Assembly (NCBI GenBank): GCA_002256685.1
Contig: NQJH01000027.1
Span: 1-39,115, forward strand
DNA: 39,115 bases
From: Methylococcaceae bacterium NSP1-2
GTDB lineage: Bacteria > Pseudomonadota > Gammaproteobacteria > Methylococcales > Methylomonadaceae
Direction: 5' to 3'
The first letter of the stretch is position 1. Every line of letters begins with the position of its first letter. The notes under the pieces were generated by a model, which saw only the letters and a list, made by a program, of their open reading frames with translations, ran no database searches and had not been told where the DNA came from. A program made the translations under genes and the position numbers. Positions 22,772-31,585 of this stretch are shown in pieces.

Positions 22772-24765
22772 TACAAATCCACTGGATCAACATCCAACGA
22801 CCAGCGTACTTTTGCGGCGATTTTAAGTTTTGCCACATTGGGGATAATCGTCGTCAATAGCGATTGTAAATCGCGGCGTTGACCGCTTTGAAACAATAAT
22901 TGATAACGATAAAATCCTGCCCGTTTCGCCATAGGCGCAGGCACAGGACCTAATAGCTGTACGGCACTGTTAGGCGTTTGTTGTGCCAAATCGATAACCG
23001 CTTGCAGAAACACTAATGCCAATTCCATATCACGCGCTTGTACGCTTAATAAGGCATGATAACTAAACGGCGGTAATTGTGCTGCCTTGCGTTCTGCTAA
23101 CGCGCTTTGGGCAAAACGTTGGTAACCGTGTTCAATGAGCGTAGTCAGTAGAGGGTGGTCTGGTTGGCGGGTTTGCATAATCACCCGACCGGGTTTTTCC
23201 GCACGTCCCGCACGACCTGAGACTTGAATAATCAGTTGTGCTAGTTTTTCAGCGGTATGAAAATCAATACTGAATAAGCCGCTGTCTACATCGAGGATTG
23301 CCACTAGGGTGACATTAGGAAAATGGTGTCCTTTGGCAAGCATTTGTGTGCCTAAAATAATATCCACTTCACCTTGATTAATTTGTTCTAAGTAATCTTC
23401 CAGTGAACCTTTACGCTTTGTGGAATCACGATCCAAGCGGAGCGTAATTTTATTCGCAAATACTTTTGTCAGCACTTTTTCTACACGTTCTGTACCTAAA
23501 CCTAGCGGTGTGAGTTCACCTGTTTTGCAAGCAGGACAAGTATTCATTAACCGGTGTTCTGTACCGCAATGATGGCAACGTAATAAAGCTTCATCGGCAT
23601 GAATAACCAGATTAGCTTCACAATGTTGACACCGCGCCACCCAACCGCAACCGTGACAAATCAAGGTAGGTGCGAAACCGCGTCGATTTAAAAATAATAA
23701 TACCTGTTCGTTTTTCTCCAGTGTTTTGCGTATTTCGACCAGTAATATTTCCGATAAGCCTTCGCGCATTTTTTTATTGCGGATGTCCAATAATTGCAAC
23801 ACCGGTTTTATTGAATACCCCGCCCGTTCGGGTAAATGTAGCCATTGATAACGCTTTTTATCGACATTATGTAGACTTTCTAATGACGGTGTTGCAGAGC
23901 CTAGCAAGATGGGAATATTTAAAAGTTTACTGCGTACAATCGCCGTATCACGCGCTGAAAAACGCACCCCTTCTTGCTGTTTAAAAGACGCATCATGTTC
24001 TTCATCGAGAATAATTAACCCAAGATTGTTAAAGGGCGTAAATAAGGCAGAGCGTGTACCGAGCAGAATAGGACTAATACCTTGCTGGGTGTGTAACCAT
24101 GCTTTTTGTCGCTGATTATCGGTTAATTTGGAATGTGATACGGCAATATTAACTGCAAAACGGTGTTTAAAACGCGCTTCAAGTTGCGGTGTAAGGCTAA
24201 TTTCAGGGACTAACACTAACACCTGTTGTCCGCGTTTCAGCACTTCGTGAATAATTTGTAAATACACTTCCGTTTTGCCGCTACCAGTGACACCTTCCAG
24301 TAAAAATACGGCAAACTGTCCCAAACTGGCACATACTGCATCTATTGCTGTTTGCTGGGCAGGATTACTGAGTAATGCTGCATTGCTGAGTTCCGTGGGG
24401 TGGGGGGAGGTCTCAGCGGTGAGCGTGGCAGCTTTGCCTTGTCGTAATGCAGCTGGAAACGCCATGCTGATGACTTCACCAATGGGATAATGATAATAAC
24501 GACTCACCCAGTGTAATAATGTTAAATCGTGTGCAGAGAGTAATGAGTGTTGATCGATGATACGTTCAACGCGCTTTAATTTGTGTAGTGCAAAATCACT
24601 GTGATCAGTTATTTCAACTAAAACGGCAATTTTTTTATGGTCGCCTCTGCCAAACGGAACAACTAAGCGTGCGCCTAGTTGAACGTTATCGCACTCGACA
24701 TCAAGTGGCGGGAGATAATCAAACAGTTGATAAAGTGGACTGGCAATGGCAACTTTGAAAATCAT
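22768..24765 (-). CDS. priA: Primosomal protein N' (PriA helicase), lacking the winged-helix region
   Basis: PriA recognises stalled forks and reloads DnaB. The 665-residue product has the 3'-end-binding N-terminal domain (residues 1-108), Walker A GVTGSGKTEVY (158-168), DEEH box (254-257), GSATPSLES, the eight zinc cysteines in CHGCGWVARCQHC and CHHCGT...CPAC, and the helicase motif QVSGRAGRA. E. coli PriA is 732 residues. Between LRQGK (107-111) and NPAQQTAIDAV (134-144) only about 22 residues replace roughly 88, which removes the winged-helix DNA-binding domain in frame. The start MIFKVAIASPLYQLFDYLPP is a normal N-terminus. It stands alone, convergent with pgpA. Confidence 0.95.
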   Translation of the reverse strand: MIFKVAIASPLYQLFDYLPPLDVECDNVQLGARLVVPFGRGDHKKIAVLVEITDHSDFALHKLKRVERIIDQHSLLSAHDLTLLHWVSRYYHYPIGEVISMAFPAALRQGKAATLTAETSPHPTELSNAALLSNPAQQTAIDAVCASLGQFAVFLLEGVTGSGKTEVYLQIIHEVLKRGQQVLVLVPEISLTPQLEARFKHRFAVNIAVSHSKLTDNQRQKAWLHTQQGISPILLGTRSALFTPFNNLGLIILDEEHDASFKQQEGVRFSARDTAIVRSKLLNIPILLGSATPSLESLHNVDKKRYQWLHLPERAGYSIKPVLQLLDIRNKKMREGLSEILLVEIRKTLEKNEQVLLFLNRRGFAPTLICHGCGWVARCQHCEANLVIHADEALLRCHHCGTEHRLMNTCPACKTGELTPLGLGTERVEKVLTKVFANKITLRLDRDSTKRKGSLEDYLEQINQGEVDIILGTQMLAKGHHFPNVTLVAILDVDSGLFSIDFHTAEKLAQLIIQVSGRAGRAEKPGRVIMQTRQPDHPLLTTLIEHGYQRFAQSALAERKAAQLPPFSYHALLSVQARDMELALVFLQAVIDLAQQTPNSAVQLLGPVPAPMAKRAGFYRYQLLFQSGQRRDLQSLLTTIIPNVAKLKIAAKVRWSLDVDPVDLY

Positions 24766-24815
24766 TTTTATCAGATAGCCATGAAAGTTAAATTATTTTT
24801 TATGAAGTAATGTGG

Positions 24816-25004
24816 TTATCAACAATGTGGATAACTCTGTGGAAAAGCCATTTTCACTCAGCCTGAATAATCATTTTTACGATGATTTTGTGACTTTGAT
24901 TACCTTATATTTTTGTTTTATTTTCAATAACTTACTTAATTGAAGGCAATGACAAGTAACAGCGAATTAGCGATTAGTCGTCACCTTCGTTTAACTGTGG
25001 ATAA
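24816..25004. promoter_or_regulatory. DnaA-box cluster beside an AT-rich stretch
   Basis: In the 248-bp gap between priA and the methyltransferase gene, TTATCAACA (24816-24824, plus) faces a perfect TGTGGATAA (24826-24834, minus box) one base away. A degenerate TGTGGAAAA (24838-24846) follows 12 bp on in the same orientation, and a second perfect TGTGGATAA lies at 24996-25004. Between them, 24855-24950 is strongly AT-rich. This could be a DnaA-titration or reactivation site, or part of an origin. The usual origin neighbours (dnaA, gidA, rpmH) are not here. Boxes are read directly; function is inferred. Confidence 0.5.
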
Positions 25005-25013
25005 CTTGTCAGG

Positions 25014-25817
25014 CTACGGTTTGATAAATTTAAGTGTCATGCGGTCACTTTCACCGATCGCTAGATATTTTTTGCGATCTTTATCTTTTAGTCTTAACGT
25101 CGGCGGTAATGTCCAAACACCGTCGGGATAATCTTTAGTATCTTTGCTGTTGGCATTGATTTCTGATTTAGCTAAAAACTCAAACCCCGCATTTCTAGCG
25201 AGAGCAATCACATAATCTTCTGTCACATAGCCTGATTCTGCATGAACATCTTGTGGTTTTAATACTGAGTTTCTATGTTCTACCACGCCTAAAATACCAC
25301 CCGGTTTTAAAGCGCGGAACATAGCTTCAAATACCGTAGCCGCTTGATCGGTTTTCATCCAGTTATGAATGTTACGAAACGTCAACACTCTATCCGCTGA
25401 ACCGTCGGGTGCTATTTTTACGGCTTCGGGGGGTTGTAGTACCGTTAATTCAACGTTGCCGTAAATTTTTGGTTGGGCGTGTAGCTTGGTAATAAAGGCT
25501 TGTAGACTTTTTTGCTGACGCAGTACTTTGGCATCGGCTGAAAAATGTGCAGTAGTCAGTTTGCCTTTGTCTTTTAAATAGGGCGCGAGAATTTCGGTGT
25601 ACCAACCTTCACCCGGCCAGACTTCAACAACAGTCATGTCGTCTTTTACGTCAAAAAAATCTAAGGTTTGTTGTGGATGGCGATAGGCATCACGGTTTTT
25701 ATGTTCAATGGAACGCTGCTTTCCAGCAAGAATGGGTGCTAATGAATTTGAAGTTTCGGTAGCCTGTGCCGATAAAGCGCAACTTATCAGCAATACAGCA
25801 AGTAAAAATTTTTTCAT
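25014..25817 (-). CDS. Exported class I SAM-dependent methyltransferase-like protein
   Basis: The start at 25817 gives MKKFLLAVLLISCALSAQA, a clear signal peptide, and a 267-residue protein. The open frame extends 34 codons upstream into the previous gene, but that stretch is not signal-like. The mature part has a Rossmann methyltransferase pattern: motif I TVVEVWPGEGWYTEILAPY (about residues 59-77), then DRVLTFRNIHNW and the motif-IV/V region FRALKPGGILGVVEHR. This resembles the predicted-methyltransferase family with N-terminal signal sequences. SAM is not known in the periplasm, so activity is uncertain. It begins 1 nt after the GGDEF gene stop and is the last gene of the eight-gene cluster. 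Its substrate is unknown. Confidence 0.82.
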   Translation of the reverse strand: MKKFLLAVLLISCALSAQATETSNSLAPILAGKQRSIEHKNRDAYRHPQQTLDFFDVKDDMTVVEVWPGEGWYTEILAPYLKDKGKLTTAHFSADAKVLRQQKSLQAFITKLHAQPKIYGNVELTVLQPPEAVKIAPDGSADRVLTFRNIHNWMKTDQAATVFEAMFRALKPGGILGVVEHRNSVLKPQDVHAESGYVTEDYVIALARNAGFEFLAKSEINANSKDTKDYPDGVWTLPPTLRLKDKDRKKYLAIGESDRMTLKFIKP

Positions 25818-25818
25818 G

Positions 25819-27132
25819 CTATTTATTTGTAATGGATTGATTTTTATGGGGATTGGCGTTAAACCAGCGACATAGATTACGGCCTGCATCTTTGGCTTCA
25901 TACAAGGCAGTATCCGCATGACTTAATACCGCATCACCGTCCCTGTCGTCAGCTGATAATGCGGCGGCACCAATACTGATAGTGATGCGTACCGCCCCTT
26001 TTTCATGGGGAATAAAGGTTTCGGCAACCTGTTGGCGCAACCGTTCAGCCATCGCCATTGCATCGATTTGAGTCGCACCGGGTAATAAAATGGCAAATTC
26101 TTCACCCCCTAAACGGGCGGGTAGATCAATAGTCCGCGAAGCTTGTCGTATAATTTGGGCGAATTGTTGTAACACCTTGTCACCGGTCGAATGACCGTAA
26201 GTATCGTTAACGCGTTTGAAATAATCCAAATCTATCATTAACAAGGCGGCTGACAAGCTCTCAAAGCGTGCTAATCGGGCGATTTCTTGTGCCACACATT
26301 CTAAAAATACCCGCCGATTATATAATTCCGTCAGGGGATCGGTATTAGCCAATTTTTGTAACTGTTCTTCTAGTCGTTTGCGTTCACTAATATCTTCTTT
26401 GATACCAACAAAATGGGTGATTTCACCTGTTTTATCCTTGACGGGTGCAATGCTCAGTTCTTCATAGTATAGATTACCATTTTTACGTTTGTTGATGAGT
26501 TCGCCACGCCAGTTTTTGCCTTGTAAAATGGTCGTCCACAGGTCTCGATAAAAGGATTTATCTTGTAATTCAGAGTTTATCAAGCTTTTTGGATTATGCC
26601 CTATCGCTTCCTCGCTACTGTAACCCGTTAGCCGCGTAAATGCGGAATTAGCCCATTTGATAATCGCGGATTTATCAGTAATAACGATAGCGTTAGCGGC
26701 AGCTTCTAAGGCGGCAACTAATAAGTTATTACGCGCTTCCATTTCGGCTCGAAACAAAGCATAACGTATCGCTCTTGCCAAACCATCGTAACCAAAATTG
26801 CCTTTAACGACATAATCCGCCGCACCCGCTTCCAGCGCTTTTAGGGAAAAATCAGTGTCACCGCGTCCTGTCAATACCACAATGGGCGTTTCTCCAACCA
26901 GTAGACGGGCTTTGCAAATAGTGGCTAAACCCTCTGAATCGGGTAGCGACAAATCCAGTAGTAACACATCAAAGTCTGATGCTTGTAAACAGGGCTGAAT
27001 TTCACCCAGCGATTCAACCCAAGTAACAGTAAAATGTTCCCCTCGTGTTTGGCGCAAATCTATTTTTACTAACTGTGCATCACCCGCTTCATCTTCCACC
27101 AGTAACACGCGAATCGGCGTATTAGCACTCAT
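25819..27132 (-). CDS. Receiver-PAS-GGDEF response regulator (diguanylate cyclase)
   Basis: This 437-residue cytoplasmic protein has three domains. A CheY-like receiver (about 5-125) carries acidic pair E13/D14, phospho-acceptor D60 in LLLDLSLPDSEG, T88 and K110; the residue after K110 is Gly rather than Pro. A PAS domain (about 135-255) ends with the ISERK linker. A GGDEF domain (about 262-425) has DPLTELYNRRVF, DLDYFKRVNDTYGH and the catalytic GGEEF. An RxxD inhibitory site (RTID) lies five residues before GGEEF, so product feedback is expected. It should make c-di-GMP on phosphorylation, presumably by one of the two kinases encoded just upstream. It overlaps the preceding regulator gene by 11 nt. 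Confidence 0.92.
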   Translation of the reverse strand: MSANTPIRVLLVEDEAGDAQLVKIDLRQTRGEHFTVTWVESLGEIQPCLQASDFDVLLLDLSLPDSEGLATICKARLLVGETPIVVLTGRGDTDFSLKALEAGAADYVVKGNFGYDGLARAIRYALFRAEMEARNNLLVAALEAAANAIVITDKSAIIKWANSAFTRLTGYSSEEAIGHNPKSLINSELQDKSFYRDLWTTILQGKNWRGELINKRKNGNLYYEELSIAPVKDKTGEITHFVGIKEDISERKRLEEQLQKLANTDPLTELYNRRVFLECVAQEIARLARFESLSAALLMIDLDYFKRVNDTYGHSTGDKVLQQFAQIIRQASRTIDLPARLGGEEFAILLPGATQIDAMAMAERLRQQVAETFIPHEKGAVRITISIGAAALSADDRDGDAVLSHADTALYEAKDAGRNLCRWFNANPHKNQSITNK

Positions 27133-27574
27133 ATTTATACCTGCGTGGTAAGCGCACTACCGTCATCCAATATTCACTGATTTTATTGATAACCGCTATA
27201 AACTGCTCTATGCTTACCGGCTTGGTGATATAACTGGCGGCTCCTAATTGATAAGACGATATCACGTCACTTTCAACGTCAGAGGTTGATAATACGAGGA
27301 CGGGAATACCTTTAAATCGTTCATCGCTCTTAATAGCGGCTAAGAATTCATAGCCATTCATACGCGGCATATTCAAATCCAGCAAAATTAAATCTGGACG
27401 CGGTACATTGCTATAGTTGTCTCTTTGTTGCAAAAAACCTAAGCCCTCATAGCCGTCAACAACATGATGTAAACGAGCGAGTATTTTATTTTCTTTTAGG
27501 GCTATTTTTACCAAATACGCATCAGCCACTTCGTCTTCTAATAGCAAAATTTCAATAGTATGCAGGGGGTTCAT
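27122..27574 (-). CDS. Single-domain response regulator (Rcp1-like)
   Basis: This 150-residue stand-alone receiver has EDE at 13-15, phospho-acceptor D66 in LILLDLNMPRMNGYEF, T97 and the KP pair at 118-119, so all phosphotransfer residues are present. The LLLEDEVADAYLVKIAL start and long loop before D66 resemble receivers that pair with phytochrome-type or PAS-rich kinases. It has no output domain, so it may act by protein contact or as a phosphate relay or sink between the two kinases and the GGDEF regulator. The gene follows the solute-binding kinase by 45 nt and overlaps the next gene by 11 nt. Confidence 0.93.
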   Translation of the reverse strand: MNPLHTIEILLLEDEVADAYLVKIALKENKILARLHHVVDGYEGLGFLQQRDNYSNVPRPDLILLDLNMPRMNGYEFLAAIKSDERFKGIPVLVLSTSDVESDVISSYQLGAASYITKPVSIEQFIAVINKISEYWMTVVRLPRRYKYEC

Positions 27575-27619
27575 AACTTTTCAATCTCTTTGCAGGTTAG
27601 TATTTATCGCGTACTTGAA

Positions 27620-29197
27620 TTATGCGGGTAAATCAAACAACACCGTCGTGCCACCATTGGGGGTTTCATCCAAACTCACTGAGCCACCACAACTGTTAAC
27701 AATACGCTGGACAATTGCCAAACCGATACCGGTGGACTCTGGATTACTATTGACTTGCAAACGTTCAAACACCAAAAAAACCCGTTCACGACAGTCAGCG
27801 GGAATACCGATACCATTATCAACAATGCGATAATAAACGCGCCCTGCCCTCGCTTCACCACTAATCTGTATGTATGGTATGCGGTCTGGATGCCAGTAAT
27901 GCAAAGCATTATCCAGTAAAATATTAAAAATGTCATATAAGCGTGGTGGGTCAATATGAGCGGGCGGAAGATTCGTATAGGCTACGCGGGCATTGGTTTC
28001 ACGAATCAATTGCCCATGATGTTTTAACACTTTATCGATCATCTTCATCGCTGAAACACTTTTTACCATAGTAAGTGGTGTGATAGCGGCAAGATAGAGT
28101 TGAATATCACGCACTAATGCACGTTGCCGCAACGCACTTTGTTCAATAAAATCAAGTGATCTCATAATGTCTTCGTTTAAAATCGGCACGCCTGTAAGCT
28201 GTGCATGTAAATACTGTACGAAGGTCACTAAACGTCGAGTAGGTTCTTGTAAATGATGGGAGGCGACATGGGTAAATTGTAATAAATCGGCGTGAGCCGC
28301 TTCCAGCGCGGCTTGATTTTCTTTGAGTTTTCGCAGTGTGTGCTTGCGTTCAACACTGCGTCGATAAAAACTAAAACCCATGACGATTAGAAAAAACCCG
28401 ACAATAGGTTCAAGGTAGTAAAGCAGTTGCGGTAATAATGCTTTTTCTTCATAAATACCAAACCATTTTTCATACAATTTATCATAAACGCCACTGACTT
28501 TAGTTAATGCCAAACCCTCATTAATTTTAGCCAGTAATTCTGCATTACCCTTACGCACGGCAAACGAAAATTTCTGCGCAAAACCTACTTTAATAGGCAA
28601 TGCTTCAATGTTGCTAAGACCTAATTTTTCCAGCGTTTGCTTGCCGGTCAATTTACTCAGTAGTAGCGCGTCGTACTGATTTGATGCCAGTAATTGAAAA
28701 CCCTCTTCGGCGGTGTTTACCAGCACCAACTGTTTTCCCCAACCTTTTGATAGCGCGTAATCGTGGGCTAAATCAGCATTCAACACAATAATGCTTTTAG
28801 CGTTTAAATCGGCTTCAGTATGAATCGTGTTTTCACCTTTATGAACGAAAATAGCTCCATTAACAATAACATGCGGCACGGTGAAATCGGCAAACTGACG
28901 GCGTTCATCGGATTGTGCCAAATTAATCAGCACATCACAATTCCCGTTTTTAAATTCTTGCAAAACGCCATGAAAAGGCAATACTCGAATGGTCGAGTTC
29001 AGGTGAGCTTCCTCCGCCACCTTGCGCCATAATTCAACCGTGAAACCATCGGCAGTGGCATCCGTTAAGCCTAAAGCAAACGGCGGATAATTTTGTTCAC
29101 TACAAACTATCAATGGCTTATCATCGCCATGACTTAATGGGCTGAAAACCAGTAGCAGTAGCCCGTAGGTAGCGAAGCGCAATGCGATATTACTCAT
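27620..29197 (-). CDS. Histidine kinase with periplasmic solute-binding (SBP_bac_3) sensor
   Basis: The start at 29197 gives a signal sequence (MSNIALRFATYGLLLLVFSP) and an ATGA overlap with the previous gene; total length is 525 residues. Residues about 27-250 form a family-3 solute-binding domain, as in polar amino-acid ABC receptors (ICSEQNYPPF-like start, GFTVELWRKVAEEA, KSIIVLNADLAHDYALSKGW). A single membrane helix follows at about 260-278. The kinase core has H-box SHHLQEPTRR (likely H314), N-box ILLDNALHYW, G1 VDNGIGIPADC and G2 STGIGLAIVQRI. It should sense a periplasmic small molecule and phosphorylate the adjacent regulators. The ligand is unknown; the fold suggests amino acids or related organic acids. 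Confidence 0.93.
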   Translation of the reverse strand: MSNIALRFATYGLLLLVFSPLSHGDDKPLIVCSEQNYPPFALGLTDATADGFTVELWRKVAEEAHLNSTIRVLPFHGVLQEFKNGNCDVLINLAQSDERRQFADFTVPHVIVNGAIFVHKGENTIHTEADLNAKSIIVLNADLAHDYALSKGWGKQLVLVNTAEEGFQLLASNQYDALLLSKLTGKQTLEKLGLSNIEALPIKVGFAQKFSFAVRKGNAELLAKINEGLALTKVSGVYDKLYEKWFGIYEEKALLPQLLYYLEPIVGFFLIVMGFSFYRRSVERKHTLRKLKENQAALEAAHADLLQFTHVASHHLQEPTRRLVTFVQYLHAQLTGVPILNEDIMRSLDFIEQSALRQRALVRDIQLYLAAITPLTMVKSVSAMKMIDKVLKHHGQLIRETNARVAYTNLPPAHIDPPRLYDIFNILLDNALHYWHPDRIPYIQISGEARAGRVYYRIVDNGIGIPADCRERVFLVFERLQVNSNPESTGIGLAIVQRIVNSCGGSVSLDETPNGGTTVLFDLPA

Positions 29198-31560
29198 GAC
29201 GTTAACTCTATGCTGGTAGGCTGTGAAAGGGGTAACTCGAACCAAAATACACTGCCCAGCCCTTCACCCGCTGATTCGACACCAATGTTGCCGCCGTAAT
29301 ATTCAACAATTTTTCGGCATAAAGCCAATCCTACCCCCGTACCTTCAAAACGACTACGCGCCTGTAAGCGTGAAAAAACTTTAAACAACTGGTCGATCTG
29401 CTTATTATCAATACCGATACCACTATCACGCACACAGACTTTGAAACTGTTTGCAGTGGTCAATGCACATACTTCTACGCAGGGCGGCGCATTTTCTTCG
29501 TGATATTTAAGGGCGTTACCGATTAAATTTTGTAACAAGCGCGTTAATTCATCGGGATTAATCATGACTTCAGACCAATCGCCATATATCGCTATACTAC
29601 CGCCACTCGCTTTTCGTTCAGGCTCAAGAAACGCCAACGCTTCATTCAACGCAGTACGACTGGAAACGAGCGTAATAGCGGCAGTTCTATGCCCTACTCG
29701 TGAATAATCCAGCAACGATAAAATCATGGCATCCATGCGTTTCGCGCCTTCAATGGCAAAATTTAAAAATTGTTGCTGTTCTTCATCGAGTTGCTGGGCT
29801 AGCGAGGTCTCAATCAGCGTTAAATAACTGGTGACCATGCGTAACGGTTGGCGCATATCATGAGAAATAGCGTAAGCAAATTGCTCCAAATCGGCGTTAG
29901 AACGTTTGAGTTCCGCTTCCATTAGCTTACGCTCGGTGATGTCTTGTACGATGCCAATAAAACGAGTCGGTGTGCCATCGACCGCAAATTCAGCACGACC
30001 CACTGACCGCATCCAACGGTGTTGTCCATGAGTAGAGAAAATTCGATACTCTATGTCATATTTTTCCCCCTGACTCAAATGTGCTTGATGCGCCTCCAGC
30101 AGTATTTGCCTATCATCGGGATGGATGACGGCTAAAAAAGCTTCCCACGTTGGATGAGTTTTATAAGGCAGTCCCGCTAATTGGAAAGTCGTTGGTGACC
30201 AAATTTGTTGATTATTACTTAAATCATGTTCCCACGAACCAATACCGCCGTATTCTTGACTGAGATTAAGGCGTTCTTCGTTCTCTCGTAGTTGCAGCTC
30301 AGCCAGTTTGCGTTTAGTAATATCCAGCCATAGCACAATAAAATGAGGTTGATCGCCAGTGCCCTGCTTGGAGGCAACCGACAGTTCAATCCATAAATCG
30401 CCTTGTGGATGGGAGAGAAGAAACTGTTTACCATGCGAATACGCTTTATTTTTAGCTTCGTGTAGTGCCGATAAAGTCACTTGAGTCGCCTCTTGTGATA
30501 GAAAATCGGCGACATTTTTACCGATAAGCGGCTCGGTAGGATTATCTAATAAGTCACTACGCGCGGTGTAAATATCATAACAATGCCCATTCAATCCTAG
30601 CTCAAACAATAAGTCAGGAATGGCATTCAACGTGGCTTGCAGTTGATTGCGCGTGGCAATCATTTCGTTTTCTACACGCTTACGTTCATCAATATTCTCT
30701 AGTGTGGCGATAATATAATTGGGTGTTCCATCCGTATGATGAATCAGTCTGACCGATAAGCTGCCCCACAGACGGCGATTATCTTTACGCACATATTGCT
30801 TTACCACACTGAAACTTAGAATACCCCCCGATAATAATTGTCGTATGTACCTAAAATGAAAACCACGATCTTGCCCTTGAATCAAGTGGGTGAAGGTCAT
30901 ATTTAACAGTTCATTCTGATCGTAACCTAACATATTGCAGCAAGTACGATTGACCGCTAAAAATCGTCCTTTTAAAGACAGCGTTGCCACACCGATAGGC
31001 GCGTGTTCAAAGGTATTACGAAAATTGGCTTCACTTTTTTGGAGGCGTTGTTCTGCTTCTTTGCGGCGCGTAATGTCGTTAAAGGAACAAATCACTTGTA
31101 ACACTGAACCATCGTCGTCTAATTGCGGTGTTGCGGTGACCAGCAACCACACCCGATCATTGTTAATAGGGCGAAACACACTCATGACTACATTCTGTAC
31201 GGATAGGCGGGTAGCAATAGCTTGCGGCACGGGTAGCGTATCATTCAGAAAAGGCGAGCCATTTTCATGAAGAATATCCCAGCAGGGATCAAATGAAGTT
31301 TTGCCTAATAGTTGCGCTCCCGTAAGTCCCAGTAATTCTAAGGCGTAGGGATTGTGTAGGACAATTTTGGTTTGCGCATCTTGTAAGATAATACCTACCC
31401 GTAGATTCTCTATCAGCGTTTGAAACTGCGCTTCACTTTTTTTGAGGCGTTGTTCGCTAGGCGCACAAAAAACGCGCGGCATCATTCGCCACATTAACAC
31501 GACTATCGTACTAATAAGTGCCGTAAAGACTACCGCTAAAAAACCAATGGAGATTAGCAC
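29194..31560 (-). CDS. Membrane-anchored sensor histidine kinase with four PAS domains
   Basis: This is a 788-residue protein starting at a GTG, the only suitable in-frame start. One N-terminal membrane helix (about residues 3-25) leads into four PAS/PAC units at about 42-165, 175-293, 303-418 and 428-545, three of which end in an I(T/D)xRK-type linker. The kinase core has H-box SHDMRQPLRMV with H567, N-box LLQNLIGNALKYHE, G1 VRDSGIGIDNKQ and G2 GTGVGLALCRKIVEYYGGN. The SHDxRQPLR form is typical of phytochrome-like and PAS-rich kinases. No haem or flavin signature residues are obvious. It follows dsbB by 25 nt and overlaps the next kinase gene by 4 nt. Confidence 0.92.
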   Translation of the reverse strand: MLISIGFLAVVFTALISTIVVLMWRMMPRVFCAPSEQRLKKSEAQFQTLIENLRVGIILQDAQTKIVLHNPYALELLGLTGAQLLGKTSFDPCWDILHENGSPFLNDTLPVPQAIATRLSVQNVVMSVFRPINNDRVWLLVTATPQLDDDGSVLQVICSFNDITRRKEAEQRLQKSEANFRNTFEHAPIGVATLSLKGRFLAVNRTCCNMLGYDQNELLNMTFTHLIQGQDRGFHFRYIRQLLSGGILSFSVVKQYVRKDNRRLWGSLSVRLIHHTDGTPNYIIATLENIDERKRVENEMIATRNQLQATLNAIPDLLFELGLNGHCYDIYTARSDLLDNPTEPLIGKNVADFLSQEATQVTLSALHEAKNKAYSHGKQFLLSHPQGDLWIELSVASKQGTGDQPHFIVLWLDITKRKLAELQLRENEERLNLSQEYGGIGSWEHDLSNNQQIWSPTTFQLAGLPYKTHPTWEAFLAVIHPDDRQILLEAHQAHLSQGEKYDIEYRIFSTHGQHRWMRSVGRAEFAVDGTPTRFIGIVQDITERKLMEAELKRSNADLEQFAYAISHDMRQPLRMVTSYLTLIETSLAQQLDEEQQQFLNFAIEGAKRMDAMILSLLDYSRVGHRTAAITLVSSRTALNEALAFLEPERKASGGSIAIYGDWSEVMINPDELTRLLQNLIGNALKYHEENAPPCVEVCALTTANSFKVCVRDSGIGIDNKQIDQLFKVFSRLQARSRFEGTGVGLALCRKIVEYYGGNIGVESAGEGLGSVFWFELPLSQPTSIELTS

Positions 31561-31585
31561 GAAAAAAGCAACGTTTTGTGCATGA

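Noticed and set aside
24766..25013. Definite chromosomal origin
   Set aside because: DnaA boxes and AT-rich DNA are present, but dnaA, gidA, rpmH and parAB are not nearby, and gene orientation to the right does not diverge.
25818..25919. 34-codon N-terminal extension of the methyltransferase
   Set aside because: It lies within the 3' end of the cyclase gene and hides a perfect signal peptide that starts at 25817.
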